64,000 bases of DNA. It comes from Hymenolepis diminuta. Taxonomy: Eukaryota; Platyhelminthes; Cestoda; Cyclophyllidea; Hymenolepididae. How positions within the stretch are numbered: position 1 is the stretch's first letter; each line of letters begins with the position of its first letter. Under the pieces are notes generated by a model. The model was not told the DNA's origin. It saw only the letters and a list, made by a program, of their open reading frames with translations, and searched no databases. The position numbers were made by a program, and so were the translations under genes. Positions 23,301 through 37,041 of this stretch are shown here, piece after piece. The stretch is taken from assembly GCA_900708905.1 (NCBI GenBank), contig CAADRB010000071.1, positions 301,825 through 365,824 on the forward strand, given 5' to 3'.

Positions 23301-23942
23301 ATAAGGTGCTGATGGTAGAAGCTGGCGGGAGGATCTCACTGTAGGGACTACTCGGTAGAATCTACATTTATGGCAAAGCTCGGATTGATTCGGTCGTATG
23401 AGTCCTGCGTTAGAATTCGACCACGGCTTAGATAAAATTATAAGTCATTATGTTTACAGAAATGACAGAAGTTGAAGTTGTAACTGGGTGTTGCGTCAAA
23501 CGACCGCTTGACTCTCCATGTCTGTGGAAACATGGTAATAAGAGCTTGCCGAATGCAATTGGTTCCGCTTATCATCATGTTCTCCAAAACACAAACTCAG
23601 ACATCTCGGTAATGGTCCCTTATTTCCAACATATGAGCATTTAATTTGAATATCGTTTTACTCTAACTGTGTAAAACTTGCTCCCTTCAGACCCACTACA
23701 ATGGAATAGCGAGATAACTACACCATTGATATTCAAATAAATCGTCCGCACCGAATATCAAATCATTCATTTTGCAGCTACCGTGAGAGTATCTTCTATC
23801 AAAAATGACAGTGAGGAGTTCGCAGATGTAGTGCAAGTTTATCCTACATCAGCTTGTAAGCAAGTGTTTACGCCGCATCTTAGATTAACTAGCTCCATTG
23901 ATAAATTAGCTAAATCGACCCTGAGATTTGAAGTAATTAACT

Positions 23943-23960
23943 AATCAATCAATCAATCAA
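23943..23960 (+). repeat. (AATC)n microsatellite
   Basis: Four consecutive AATC units plus a partial unit. This is a simple tandem repeat with no further structure. Confidence 0.85.
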
Positions 23961-24374
23961 AGTTTGAAATTTAAGTAAAATTTTCGAGATTAAACTGCGT
24001 GATGAAAGAAGACATGCGTAGATTTAGTTTCTGGTTCCCAACACAAAATATTTTGGTGCAAGTATTATCTCATGGTCAGCGTCAGCGGAGGTTAATGAGA
24101 ATTTATGTGAAATTATCAATTTCATAATTTGTATTTGATGGACTGTTTTTTAACAGCTTGAAGATCTTATCCTCAAGCCTACATCGAGCGTCTGTCAAAA
24201 CTTCCGTGTAGACTCAAATGATCGTCCGCCAGCACATTCCCCATTTCCTTATTCCTACCTTTCCAGCCGTACATCAACTATCTTTTAAACTGTTTCAACT
24301 GTCTGCTAACTCTTTATCTATAAGTACCCAGTTGTCATCTTCTCTCTTGCACGAATCTGACGTTCCTTGTTTCC

Positions 24375-24377
24375 NNN
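24375..24377. other. Three undetermined bases (N)
   Basis: Three N in the assembly, immediately before a C run. This is probably an unresolved homopolymer. Confidence 0.95.
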
Positions 24378-26180
24378 CCCCCCTCCCAACTCTGATGATG
24401 CCCTGTCATTCGATTCCAAACAATATTAATTAAAGGATCTTCCAGAGGTTTATACTTTTCATCAGATCAAACTGTATTCAAGTTAAATCCCCTTTGTAAC
24501 GTATAGAGAATATCCAGAAGACCCACGGCAAACACGTTTTTACTTGATTACATGCTATTAAATTATAAATTTAAACCGTTCAGACAGAAATGCGTTTGCA
24601 GTAGAGATGATCAGTCATACTTCAGCTGCTGTTCCTCAAAGAGAGTTGATCACATGGACGCGGACAAAGTCTGACTACGACACATGTTCTATATAATAAT
24701 TGTGAAGTTCTATCATCTCTCTTTCAAATTTCATTCAAAATCATTTGATGGGATACTACGTACGGATTAAAGCCCTTTTGTTCGAGTTCTGGATAATTTC
24801 AAAAACAAATGAAAATTTACATATATTCCTCTAGAACCTGAATGCATCGTAAATTTGTTTCAGAAATTGTTTTTTTTGTTGATCCGCGAGCGAAAATTCG
24901 ATTCAAATCAACACACCATTCTGATGCTAAAGAATGCTAAATTTTATTTTCCAACATAACATGAAAGTAAAAATGCAGCACACTCTGTTCCTCAGGGGAT
25001 AAAAATTTCCCTGAGTATTGATTCTAGACCACAATCTTAGTACCGCATCAGTGTCATTCGCTGACTCACTCATCAGTGTTAGATGTCAAAGACGTCTGAA
25101 TTGCCAACTGCCATGTAGATTATCTCCATCGGATGCCAAGATTTTGATGGACCGCGTTGTTTGAATTTAAAAGTCAAATAAAGAAAATTAAATTAATCAA
25201 ATAGGTTACTTGCTTAAAGTGAATACAATCAATGTATTTCAAGACTCCAAGTTTAATACACTCTATTCAGACGCTTGATTCTCGCGCTCTCTTCCCTCTT
25301 CTTCGTTCATCTTTCTCTCTGGTTTGCGCTCAACCCTGGGTCGACAGATTTAGAAATGACTGCTGAAAGAAACTTTATTCATAAGTAGATATCTTAGACT
25401 GATATCTTCCAACTCTCATAATTCTTCTACCTTGCTCCTGCACATTCAGAAATAGAGGTATTTAAAGAATTAGGATCAGTTTAGCGGATAATTGCACTGG
25501 ATTTCACTTTTCAGGAACGGTTATTATCGTTCCTATTTTATTCGCTTGATAGCGGAGAAAGCGTATATCTCCAAGTTCACAATTTTGAAAGATGAGGTGA
25601 TGACGTTAAACGATTTTCAATGGCTACAGAGCTACAGTCTTTACTAACAAACATTTATAGTTTGCATAAATCCAACTGCCTCAAGTCAAGACCATAAAAA
25701 GAGACGGGGTGTACAGAAGACTTCTGGAGTCTAATATCCGTTATGAAGGTCACAACGGGTGTAAATAACCCTACTATAAGTTCAGATAAACAGAGCATAT
25801 GAATACACATTCTTCAGAGAAATCCAAAATTTTCTCTCATTGCAACTATCTACCTACCTATCTCTCTATCTGTTCGTTCATTGGTGGATTAGTTCTTTAG
25901 ACTTCGACGACCCGGATGCCTAGAATTAGAATTCTGTTAACTTTATCAATAATTTAGATTGTATCGCTCTTGAGACCAACTAGACTGTCTGAGTTTGTCT
26001 AACTCATATTTTGGCCACAACTAAATTGCGGCTGGTTTTACACGCAGCCAGACAAAACAGAATTTTCACCATGAAATATTTTTAAATTCTGATTCTATCT
26101 AGATAGGTATTTTAAAGCATTTATCAAGAGTCACCTCGAGGTGGACACAGCTTACGATGCTATGTATTTTAAAATTTTGG

Positions 26181-26392
26181 ATTAAATAACGGTCAATAAG
26201 CATCGAACATCGTAGACAAGCATTTGTCGTAATTCAGGAGACGAGTTATGAAAATTGAATTTTGGAATGTGAGCTACCCATTTTGCCAATATTGTACAAC
26301 CCAAAACCAAAATTCAACTGAAGGAAGACTCTTTTATATCTCGACGCTGTTCTCAGTATCATTTCGATCCCCTCCCTTTTATCGTCTTTCCG
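26181..26392 (-). repeat. Dispersed repeat family A, copy 4 (diverged)
   Basis: On the - strand this matches the family A copies at 40286-40550, 42341-42570 and 43788-44055. Shared blocks include gataaaagggaggggatc, tgagaacagcgtc, gagtcttccttca, gttgtacaatatt, atgcttgtctacgatgttc and gtgcttattgacc-like sequence. It is more diverged than the pair at 40286 and 43788. No complete frame is present. Confidence 0.6.
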
Positions 26393-26399
26393 AACCTCC

Positions 26400-28380
26400 T
26401 ATTGGGCAATTTTAGTTCCTTTCCACAAAAATTGTCCATTTTCTTCCAGTTATTGTGAGCAATAATAATAAAAAGACATTTGTATTCAGTCATCCGAGTT
26501 TTGACTGAATAGGATTTTATGGTAATTACCTCCAAACCCCGATAGTAAAGAATCTTTATGGCAACGGGATATTCAGCCGACAAATTAACAGACATAGTTT
26601 TAAAGCTGAAAGTCTCGAAAAGAAAAAATGCACATTTTCAGCTGGTAAATACTAACCGTGCAGGGGATAGTATTTGTGGACAAGGGATGGAAGGAGTCAA
26701 TAAACTGCGTCCTGTGACATGTAAAGTGGCGGCTGCTCAGTCTCCTACTCTTCGTAAATTACTTAATAATGGAGATAGCTGAATTATTTGTTAATTTGAT
26801 GAAAAGAAATATTCTTTTTCAGGGTCTGAAATGTTAAAATGTTACTCCAGTCACTAAAATGTTACTGGAATAAATTTTTTTGGGATTTTCATTAAAGGTG
26901 AGTCTTTTTTTGTAATATCGACGGAGGGAACACGTAAAACAAATTTGACTTATCCATATTACCTATATCACTTCAGCAGCAAATTTAGCCAGAACAGCGG
27001 CAGGATTTATTGGAATAATTCATGACTTTCTTATTCCAAGTCTTCTCTATGTCGTCGGTTGGAATGGGTCGCTCACTTATTGATCTCCGTGGTTTTATAG
27101 ATGGAGATAACCAGCTAATCACCATATAAAGTCTCATAGATAGTATTATTTATCGATTACTATGTAAAGTAAAACTAAGAATTAGAGATTATTAGACCAA
27201 TTAAGAACCAGTGGAAAATTAATTCAAGAAATCACTTTGCATTGTATAGAGAGCCTAGATGGACGAATGAGATACACTTGACGAAAGGAAGACGTCAATC
27301 ACATTCAAGTGAACATATCTCATTGGGAGTTTGTCATGTGGTCAGACATAAGAGACTTGAAAACTTCCGGCTTAGGCATAGACGTAGACGATTCCTTCGT
27401 TATGTTTTCAAATTCCAACTCCACGAATGCTACTTAAAGTTCAAATCAGTTTGCAATACCAGCAAAAGTAAAAATTTAAAAAGATTCATAATTTTCTCGC
27501 TGAATATCTTGTTTTTTGTTCACTATTTATTATTTCCTCCTAATTTTCTCCTTTAGTTTGATAGATAGGATTTCCTAATTAACCCACTTATAAAAACAAT
27601 AGTTCATCGTGTATCACAATAACAATTTCATTTTATTTAATTAGCATTTAATAATTGAATAAAAGATAAAAGTAAGGTTTAAAAGTAAAATTAACAATAA
27701 TTCCAGACCCATTTAGGAAAGCGTTTTCCTTCGCTCATCTCTACCCAAGATGATCAGTCGAGAGCCTCGCTGATTGAAGACTTCGATTTTGCCCTCCTTT
27801 ATGTTAGCCAGATATAAATAGTGTACCGCCATTGCAACCGAACCGGTGGCCTTTGGCATTACAGACATGGAAACTGACCAATGCACCTGACACTTAATGA
27901 TTGGTCCCTAAGCATTACGAAGTAGTTGGAGCCTTATTAATGAACACCTGAAATAATATATGACCTCTAATTGCACGAATATTGTTTGCTGATGGATCTC
28001 ATTCATAAATTTGTCCAAAACTGGATTATTTCATTTGTAGTTAATTTGATCTGTCTTTTAACTATCTATAAAGTTAACGTCAACAGAATCGCAAAGAGCA
28101 CGATGCGTTCTATTCATTTGGAATTTGTTTAGTTCATAAAACGAAAATTAATGTTATAAAGCGAATATTTCATGGTTTCCTTTGTACCTACTCGTGTTGT
28201 TTGCAGAATCTTCTTTTTCAGCTAAAATTAATTAAACTTACATTAAGATGATGTTAACGTAATTAAAACTTGTATAAATCCCCGGACTAATGCGTCTTAA
28301 AGCTAAAAAGACTGTCTGCTCTCAAAATACAGCCACCTTCAGGGAGAATGAGGATAAAAAACAAACTCATGTTCCATTTC
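26400..28380. other. Intergenic DNA upstream of the LHFPL gene
   Basis: Several short frames occur (26359-26595 on the - strand, 26558-26782 and 27242-27556 on the + strand). None has a recognisable motif or good splice context. A short tandem duplication of taaaatgttact occurs near 26834-26875. Nothing else was identified. Confidence 0.5.
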
Positions 28381-28384
28381 AGGG

Positions 28385-28475
28385 CAGCCAATAGGAATTC
28401 ATCCACCCCCACGCGTCATCAATTTTTACCATTCTGATTGGCAGACATGTCGGATGTATGTGATTGGCCAATTAT
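28385..28475 (+). promoter_or_regulatory. CCAAT-box cluster upstream of the LHFPL gene
   Basis: Four CCAAT motifs lie within 85 bases: CCAAT at 28388-28392, ATTGG at 28437-28441, and an ATTGGCCAAT palindrome at 28463-28472 that contributes one in each direction. The cluster ends about 65 bases before the likely start codon. NF-Y-type binding is inferred from the motif. No TATA box is obvious. Confidence 0.45.
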
Positions 28476-28535
28476 GCTAAATGAGAAATCTATGTCTTGT
28501 CGGCTTAATTCTTTTCCACGCTTTGCTCCGGCCAA

Positions 28536-31500
28536 ATGACTGCGAGAATGCGATGCTTTTGGATTTTATGGTCTCTTCTAGCTTGGAGTTCAGCAATCCT
28601 TTGCACCGCAGGGTGCCTCTTTCCTTATTGGCTAAAAGGCACATTCAAGGTCATTTTGTGGAGTTCTAATGCGACAACTGCAGATAAACAACTAACTAGC
28701 CATGTGGGTTTATTTAGACGATGTGTCTACCCAACGTATTCGCAGAACTTACAATTCACTGGTAGCGCAGTCGAATCTGGAATTGCCCTGCAGCCAAATT
28801 GCGGGCATTATTCATTTGCGGATATTCCACATATGACTTGGAAAATTGGACTCATAACTCTAACAGCGTCTTGTACCATCCTATTCTTCCTTACCTTTTT
28901 CCTCTTTGTTTCTGGATTTAATGTTATTCTACTCGCCAATAGCTGCGTTTGCAAACTCTGTCAGTTTGGATTTCTTGTCTCAGGTGAGTAAAGATTTTAC
29001 GTAACTTTCAAATTGGTGACAGCTTTTAATAGGCTAACTTCACCGCTTAAAAATAGTCTCATTGTGACGGTAAAGAGGGCTAAATTTAGTCATTTGAATG
29101 CTTATTTATTCTAAAATTTTGATTATATTCAGTTGGGATATCCCAACGGTTTCGTCCGTTGAATGTCTTTTAGATATAAAAGATTAGTTACTATTTTATT
29201 AATCTGCCGGGTATAACTTGTTTATTATAATAGTGAACTTATTCATGTTTTAGGGGATTTAGTTTCATTCTGAATGCAGAAATGAATGTTTTTTTTATTA
29301 AACTGGTATGCTCGTATTCACTACTTAAGGGATTAGAGATTTTGAACCGCCATTTCTCAGCCCAGACTGATTGTTGTTCTGGTGTCGGGGCTCTGAGTGT
29401 CTAGCCATATGATAAAACTCCAAAATTAGTATTTAAATACATTGGAAAGGCATTTCAATGATACAATTGTTAACATTTTATTATTACTAAATAATCTTTA
29501 TTTTTGACTCTAAAAGGAGGAGGAAAACAATATTTTTAATCTCGCTATTAATGGAATGAAGAGTAGGCGTAGGTTTCTAAATTTAAACCGTTTTTCCCAC
29601 TAGAGGAATCTGTTCTTGCTGGGGATACCTCCTTCTTTCTCCTACTTAAGGGACAAAATATATTTTAATGCCGAATTGGAAGCCCAATAATGAATGTGAT
29701 ATAGTCATAGTGACAAATTTTTAAACAACGTAATGAGTTATTGTGATTGGCTAGTTGATTTTCATCCTATTTTTTCGTTTTATTTGCATCATTTTGTATG
29801 CGTCTCACTTCCCTCTCCCTGCCTTTGAGCAGTTTTTCGATTTTTTAGTTGTATAACACCTGTGTTGTGAGCTTTGATCCTTCACTTAGTTCACTTGTTA
29901 CGAATTTACGGTGTTATCTCTGTTCTCTCTCATTCCAGTCCTGCTGAGTTTGTGCAGTTAGAAGTTGCTCTCCCTGATATAAATATTTCCGTACTACTTT
30001 ATGAAATCATTTTCCACCAAGAGTAACATTAATTATTAATCAGTTGATAGTTGATAGCTAATCAGGCTATATTGTAGCTAATATTTAATACAAAATACTT
30101 CCAGATCATGAAACGTTATTCGGACATAAAGTCATCTACAAAGGAGTTAATATCGCCGATCCACTATCCTTACCTTTACTTGTTCACGTACGGGCATAAA
30201 TCTCTGAAGTGCATGAATTCACGCCTGTCGAAATAAATGCTCCCACATTTTGATAACCCAACCTGGTTACACATTTCGGGCTAAGATAATTCAGTCTGCA
30301 TTCGTTGTCAGTTCTTGTAACAAAGTTCCCGTCAAGACTTATCAATTAATTTAAAAGACTTTAAGGTAAACCAAACTAAACGCCAATGAGACCGGAACCA
30401 CTCAATAAAGTTGATATTCATTCCGCAAAATATGATTTGATTTTGATGCCTTTATGGAAATGATTCACTTACATCCACTTTTGAAGTTTAACGCCTCGTC
30501 AACCCTGAAATTGATCGTTGATGGTATTGAGATTACTTACTTATCATAGGGCTAAACGATTTTTTTGTAATTAGGAAGAAGAAATAGAGTGATTCTATTT
30601 AAAGACTATTTGATTTTGAATTTCAGGACTCGTTTTTTTGAACTTTCAGTAGAAAGGTAGAAGCAATCGATTAAGTTCCCTAATTTTGAAAAAGTATTTT
30701 TATTTTTCCCAAATTAAGTAAATCAGGCTTAATCAATATTAAATTGTGCCAACCTGATCCCATTGGTATATTCAATCGTATCAATGATACAAATTGTTTC
30801 ACCTTTATTGATTCATTAATTTTTAATGCTATCTATTAATACTACCCTCCCCCTTCCCCCTATCATATGGCTTTATGCCTATTAAGGTGCTATAGTCTCT
30901 ACATATTGAATTCAGAAGAATATTAGAAGAAGTACACCTTTCTTCTGTCATTGGTCTCTTTGCCAACCAATCACTTGATTTGCATTCATTGTGCATTACC
31001 GTAATCAGAGATTCTAATAGTTTTTCCCCGATTCCCCATTTCTCTCTGACCTTTAATATGAGTAATTTATTCGAAAAGATTAAACGGCTGGATTCCAAAA
31101 AGCGGAATGAATTGTTTGCATGCATAATTAATGAAACAGGAATTTGGACGTAACCCCAGAAAACCTTTTACCGCAGTCTGGCATTTCCAACATCACTCTT
31201 TTGATATTTCGGAGATTTGCAGAAAAATGGTGGAATTGTAACAACAGATTAATTTCGGAACAGCGGTAATGCAAATACTATAATTTGATCTAAATCGGGT
31301 AACTTTGCAAATAGGAAACTCATAAAAATGTGTGGCCGCGCCTTTTATGAAGCCTGGGTTAGCGGTTGCGGAAGATAAGGAATCGAAGCGAAATTCATCT
31401 TATTCACACGGGCAGTTTTATTGAAAGAAACGAGGGACTGTAAGGCTTTCAATCCCAAATTTACTGAGAGGAGACAAGGGAGAGCTTAACTGAAGTATTT

Positions 31501-34500
31501 TAAGGAAGAATTTTACAAATGACAATTTTTCAATGGTTATATTCAAAATTCAAATGAATTTTGTAATCCCGCATTCTATAAAGGGATTGAAAATGCTGTG
31601 ATAGTAAAATCAGGCGTACAGCCGAAATTGACCGCGTGTAAAAGATTGTGTGGTGACTCTTCTCCCAATTTTAGAATTGCATCGTTTTTAAATTTCCAAC
31701 TAAATGAATTTTATTGTGCCCGCTTGTTACATAGGCAATCTTAAATTGGTGCTAACAGACTGATCACACTGCTGAATAAACACTTGTAATTAATCTCCCA
31801 ACTTAACGTCTACGTATTGGGGATAAAATGGAGGGGAGAGTGAGTGTCAACTATACAGATTGAGAGCAAGTCGAGACGTGTTAAGGAACACAAAAACAAG
31901 TACGATAAGGGGAGTTGTACAACTGGAACACATCATCTGCAACTGGAAAGCGAAAGGTACGAGTAAATACCTATAAGTGAGCAGATTTATGAGTCAGTGT
32001 GTGTACTGTGCTCCCTTTTCTACCTCTGTTGTGATTTTGATCAGAGCTTGTAAAATAGATCAGGTGATTTACGCAGACGCATTTACTGAAGTATCTTATT
32101 TGTATTTATCAATTAAACAGGTCTTCTTGTGGGCTTTACTTGCGCGATGTATCCTATTGGTTGGAAGGATAACGAGGAAGTTCGGCAGATTTGCGGTCAG
32201 TCTGCTAACACCTTCAACATTGGTAAGTTGAAATCAGATAATGGCTTGGCAGATTGTACATTCTAAAGGTGATCAGAATAAGCAATAGCATTCTTCAGCT
32301 TTTATTTAATATCTAATGAAAATACCCAGCTGTTTAAATTAAGATCGTGGTAAACCTCATCGTAACTTTTATTCCTAGTAAGTTTTAATACAGTATTGGG
32401 GGATTTAAAGAGATTTATCACATAATAAAACGCTTTTGTGATTGAAAGTAAAAGGACGATAGAATAAAATAACCAGTAGCGTCCGCTTTCTGACAGCTGC
32501 ATGGAATCCATGCCGAACGAAATTCCTCAAACAAGCACAATGCATATTTCGACGTTCCCATACAGTTCGTTTGGGAGAATATTATTTGGCCTAAAATTTT
32601 AGTACATTCAACAGAAAAGCGGGATATATAATTCCAAATAAACGAGTTTAGGAAGGGAAGATAACCATTTCATACTTTTTGAATAATTGTACTGCAGATA
32701 TTGTAAGTTATGCTGAATTTCACTGTTAAAAAATCCTTTTTTTATAAAAGTATTTGTCTGCTTTCTTACATCGAGCAATAAGACAACATTACAAAATGTC
32801 AGAATTTTTGGTGACTGGAAAAGAGTTTGAGTGATATCCAAGGTCAAATATGTCTAAGTGAACAAGACCCATTAACTTAAAGAAGAACGAAAAAAGAATT
32901 CAGAAAGGTTTTGTGACAATTTCAAATAAACCAATCAAAGCGTGTCCTCCTTCCATCTAGGCACAGTTTTCATAGATTATTTCATTTTGTTTTAATAATA
33001 CGAAATGTGAAAGTTTTCTATTGGTTTATGTTGCCTAACAGCAAGGAAATACGTATTTTCTAATTTAAACGAGGATTGAAGTATCTCTTGGGCACCATTT
33101 AGTCAAAGCATAGACCAGTAATGATAATATTGCATACAATGCAATGCAAGTGACGCAAGAGAGAATAATTTTTCGAAGAAATTTTGAAATTTTTCTAAGA
33201 TGTCAAAATAAAAATTCGCTGTTTTTAAGTAGAGGAATCAAGAATCGTTGGGACATTTTTCAACTCGTTGCCGTTTTCAAGCCAAATCAAAGTGCTTTTT
33301 ACATTTTAAAATAGTTAAACAACTGATTATTTTAATATTTCAAAATATTAATATTAAAATTAAACTTCTAATTGAGGTTGCAATTATTATTTCCGTGCTC
33401 ATTACATTGAAATTAAATTTATAACAAAATTTTATTTTTTGTTTAAAATAAATGCAGAATAGATCGATTTCTTATTGGTCGAACAAAATTTCCACCTCAA
33501 ATTTTTTGTCCAATCCAAAAATTGCGTGTTACACACAGTATTGGCAAATATCAAGGTATAAATCCAAAATACAAAGTTAATATTTGGTGTTTCGCCGAAT
33601 ATTTCGGCTGCCAAACAGTAATGCCAAATTAAAAATCAAAATGTTATATAAATTTTTAAAAATTTTAACTTTCTCTCTTAATGTACCACATTCTTTACTG
33701 AAGAAGAGAACGGTTTGCGGAAGAAAATAAGTGTATATTATTCATTAATTGTATGACATTCCCCAATCAGCCCCCGATATATTTCCACTACTCTGTGTTC
33801 CTTTCCTTTTATTATCTTAAATTGCGCTAAAAGAGGCGTTATTTAAAGGTAAAGCTCACTTCTCTTTGTAATTTTAAGGCTGATTGAGCCAATAAATACC
33901 GCAATCGATTTCCATTTTCAAATTTAAATATTACAATTGGCATAAGGAATCGATTTTTTTCGAAGTCAAAGAGTCAAGAAGTCAACATTAAGTGGACTGT
34001 TTAATTAATACTGTTTAATCTGAATCATATGCCTCTGGTAACCATGCGAAGTTTATACCAGAAACCTTATCGGTCAAATGCATGCTTATGCATTGACGAA
34101 GACACTGATTTTCGAATTTCAGGAAAAACTCACAACGATATCAAAGAAAAGATATTGACATTTGTGAGAAAGAGAAATATTACGGTGATAAGCATTTTAC
34201 CTTTACAAGTAATAATCAGCTTTCATAACCTCGGACACAGCGAATTTAAATGCTAGTTCTCTCATGCAATCATTGATATTGGAACTTCATTATGCGTTTC
34301 CTCACTTAGTAACAACCTGCCAAATAAGTTCATTCATTTGAAGATCGTACAAAGAAAAGGGATTCTAGTGCACTGAGATAGGATCCCTGCGGAACGTTAT
34401 GATAGTCTTTTTGAGTTTGGACGTTCATTTCTATCTTCAAATCGCAATATCTGGTAATAAAAGTCTCTTTATGGGAACATTCTGCCTTCGTTTTGATGAA

Positions 34501-35231
34501 AAGCCTTGAAGTTGAACTAATTATATGAAAGTACACGTTCGGAAACGCAAAACTTTAGAGTAGTGATTGAATGCCCAATTCCTTCTTTACACATTTGCAG
34601 TATCCGACAAAGAGCTTTTTTAATTTAACAATTCTGTAAATTTTTCCTACTTTATTTAGCATTTAAGGTGATTGTTACTAGATATGAAAGAATTTAAGTT
34701 GCACCCAGGACAGCCATATGTAGAGAGATCAGCTGCCAGAAATAAATCACGTAATAATCCATGAGGAAGCAGATTTTTCTTCTGCCCATAAAACAGGTGT
34801 GTACTCTTTTCCCATGAGGGAGATTTATTATACTATCGCCTATTTTTTCTCTCGCTCCCTTAGGACATTGTGAAGTAGAGTGGGCTTATATAATAACAAT
34901 TTTGGGAGGAGTTCTTTCCTTGCTATCTACGCTGCTGCCCTGCGCAATGCCAGTTCAAGTTCCTTTCGATTTGGAACCGTCTTGTGGTAAGCGCTACCTC
35001 GGTGAATACCCGAAGGGAAGTCTCTATGTTAGTGGAGCCAATATGCCTCTCTTGTTGGCTAAAAATACAGCCACTCCGACGGAGCAGTCGTCAGTCAATC
35101 AAGGCAGCTTCAGTCGTAAGACGAGCAGTGTTCAGGGCCCTATGATTGCCATGTCATCGAGTAGCTATACTCCAACTACAGAATATCGAGTTCTGATGCC
35201 TGCGACACCAGTGATAGTTCAGACTTCTTGA
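28536..35231 (+). CDS. LHFPL6: LHFPL tetraspan family protein (LHFPL6-like), three exons
   Basis: Complete coding sequence of 305 aa, joined from 28536-28983, 32121-32222 and 34864-35231; both introns are phase 1, GT/AG. The family consists of four-pass plasma-membrane proteins related to claudins; some members act as partners of channels or receptors, but the role of this one is unknown. Hydrophobic segments lie at about 8-30, 101-128, 142-160 and 190-212. The first outer loop has a GLFRRCVYP motif (58-66), an NAT glycosylation site (Asn45) and Cys89 in NCGHYSF. The second has YPIGW (160-164), EEVRQICG (168-175) and GHCEVEWAY. These match LHFPL6 best. The tail after the fourth segment is about 90 residues, Ser/Thr-rich and much longer than in LHFPL6 (about 200 aa in total). 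An in-frame TAA at 28506 lies upstream of the chosen ATG; Met5 is an alternative start. Confidence 0.9.
31795..32015 (+). repeat. Dispersed repeat family B, copy 4 (diverged), in LHFPL intron 1
   Basis: The right end, gagcagatttatgagtcagt followed by gtgtgtactgtgc, matches the family end gagcaggcctatgagtcagt plus gtgcgcagattc. The upstream part is purine-rich and only loosely similar to the other copies. It ends about 105 bases before exon 2. Confidence 0.4.
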
Positions 35232-35234
35232 CAA

Positions 35235-35302
35235 GTGAGCGTCTACCATGTTCTACATCTTTAATCATAATTACGAATTTTAATTGCCTTTTCTTATTTC
35301 AG
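35235..35302 (+). other. Candidate 68-bp intron in the LHFPL 3' UTR
   Basis: A strong donor (caag/gtgagc) begins three bases after the TGA stop, and a good acceptor (ttatttcag) ends at 35302. Splicing here would leave the protein unchanged. I could not place a canonical AATAAA for this gene in the next kilobase, so the end of its 3' UTR is unknown. Confidence 0.45.
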
Positions 35303-35309
35303 AGTTGAT

Positions 35310-37020
35310 CTGTGAAAAAAAACTTACTAAATATTACTTTCTGTGTGTTGACTGCTAAATGTGTACATTTATGTGTTTGTTTACTTTAATAATATAAGTA
35401 GAGCTTATTTATTTAACGAATTAATGTACATATTTGACGACTGTATGCGAGTAGCTATAGATATACGTATACTATATAACTATGCTGTACTGTATACTGT
35501 AATTACCCTATTTCATAACATTGAAAATTGCCAAAAGACACTTCATCAATGATTTCGCCTCCCGAATTGGCGCACTAAGATGTTCAATACTAATTGATAG
35601 TTTTTCATTCAAGTAGGTCAGTCTTGCCTCTCCAATTCATCACTCTTCCAATGGCTGAGAAGATAAAATGATCTTATATGATATTTGGCATCTTAGAGAC
35701 AAGTTAGCAGAGGTTTATTTACTCAAAATCACTGAGAAGATGCCTGAATACTTCGTTATTTGATAGCAATTCATAAAATTTTGGATGGAATTTACTCCAC
35801 AGGTATTGTGCTTTTTAATAACTGATGAATCTTCTCCATTTCCATATTTTGGACTAGTCAGATAGCCAACCGATCTCAAAAGTATTCATAATGAAGTGAT
35901 GAAGAGATATTATCGACTAACTGTAGGTCATTTTCTTCCTTCAGGGCTTTAGCTGCTGTAGCCAGTTGGGAGCCTAGGCGACCATCATATCAGTAAGATA
36001 AGTTACCATAGAAATTTCCGTCATAAATATTCTTGTAACATTGTTGTAGCTAACAGCTCAGCTGACGGTTACTTCTAACAACAGAAAACCAATTTCCAGA
36101 GAAAAAGAATACAAAATTAGAAGCGAAACAGAATTCCTTGAACAGCAACGATTAAATTAACTATAGGGAGAAACAATAGCGAGAAATGAGTTGAAGAATA
36201 AGGTAACAAGATGAGAGGGAGGGAGCACGCAAGAGCCGGACATTCAAGATCGACGTATTTGGGATTACACAGGCAAAAGCTGAGTCATCACGAAAGGGAG
36301 GCGTATAAAATCAGTATTCGATATTCTGCATCTGTGATTCCCCTGTTTGGGCGGTGAAATGCGGCGACACGTGTTTTCATGTCAATTTTATGTATGGAAG
36401 GCACATAGGATTCACATGTGGACGAACATTTTCACTAGAAAGGAAATCACTTTTTTTCATTGGAACAAGAAGAATTAAATCATCCGGAGCTCTTCCTTAT
36501 TAGGAGGAAATGCGTTTTAATTAAAAATTTCTCCCATATTGGTCGCTTTCACTGAAGCGATGGAAAGGATGCACTGCTAAAGGATGATAGGTGGTTAGTG
36601 GAAAAATGAAATTCATGATTTTATAATATTAATTATGAGTTACTTTGTCTACCACTTTATGCATATATGAAACTACTCACTGAGCAAAGATCAAACGCAT
36701 TTATGGCTAGAAAATAACTTTTTTGATGACCTTAATAAAGGTATTTAATCTACGACGGATACAAATAACTCAAGGTCATGTTAAAAAGTAGGAAAGCAAT
36801 ATAAATGTAATTTTTGCCTGGATGGGAATCATTGTACTGTCGAGGTAATTATGTAATTTTGAAAATGAAGTTTTTAATTTCCCTATTTTATTCAAAAGAT
36901 AATTGAAACATTTATCACGAAATTCGACTAACGATCCGTTCAGCTAACTGACCACAAATTCAAGATAGCTATTTCCACTCAATCATTAGTCTAACTCTGC
37001 ACAAACTTGGAAATTGGTGG
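35310..37020. other. Downstream flank of the LHFPL gene, no further gene
   Basis: AT-rich sequence with short frames only (for example 35361-35552). It probably includes the remaining 3' UTR of the LHFPL gene at its left end. No repeat could be paired with certainty. Confidence 0.45.
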
Positions 37021-37041
37021 AGATTTGAATGCATTTACTCT

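Larger units (their letters stand above)
20345..26170. other. Long intergenic stretch, no gene supported
   Basis: Only short frames occur here, such as 23450-23644 and 24218-24433; the latter spans the 3-base N run. The stretch includes an (AATC)n microsatellite at 23943-23960 and a purine-rich segment at 23225-23350 that may be a third copy of repeat family D. The rest is ordinary AT-rich DNA. Confidence 0.5.

Noticed and set aside
28481..28669. Alternative 62-codon + strand frame at the LHFPL start
   Set aside because: It is out of frame with the membrane segments and splice phases; the frame from 28536 gives the complete LHFPL family pattern.
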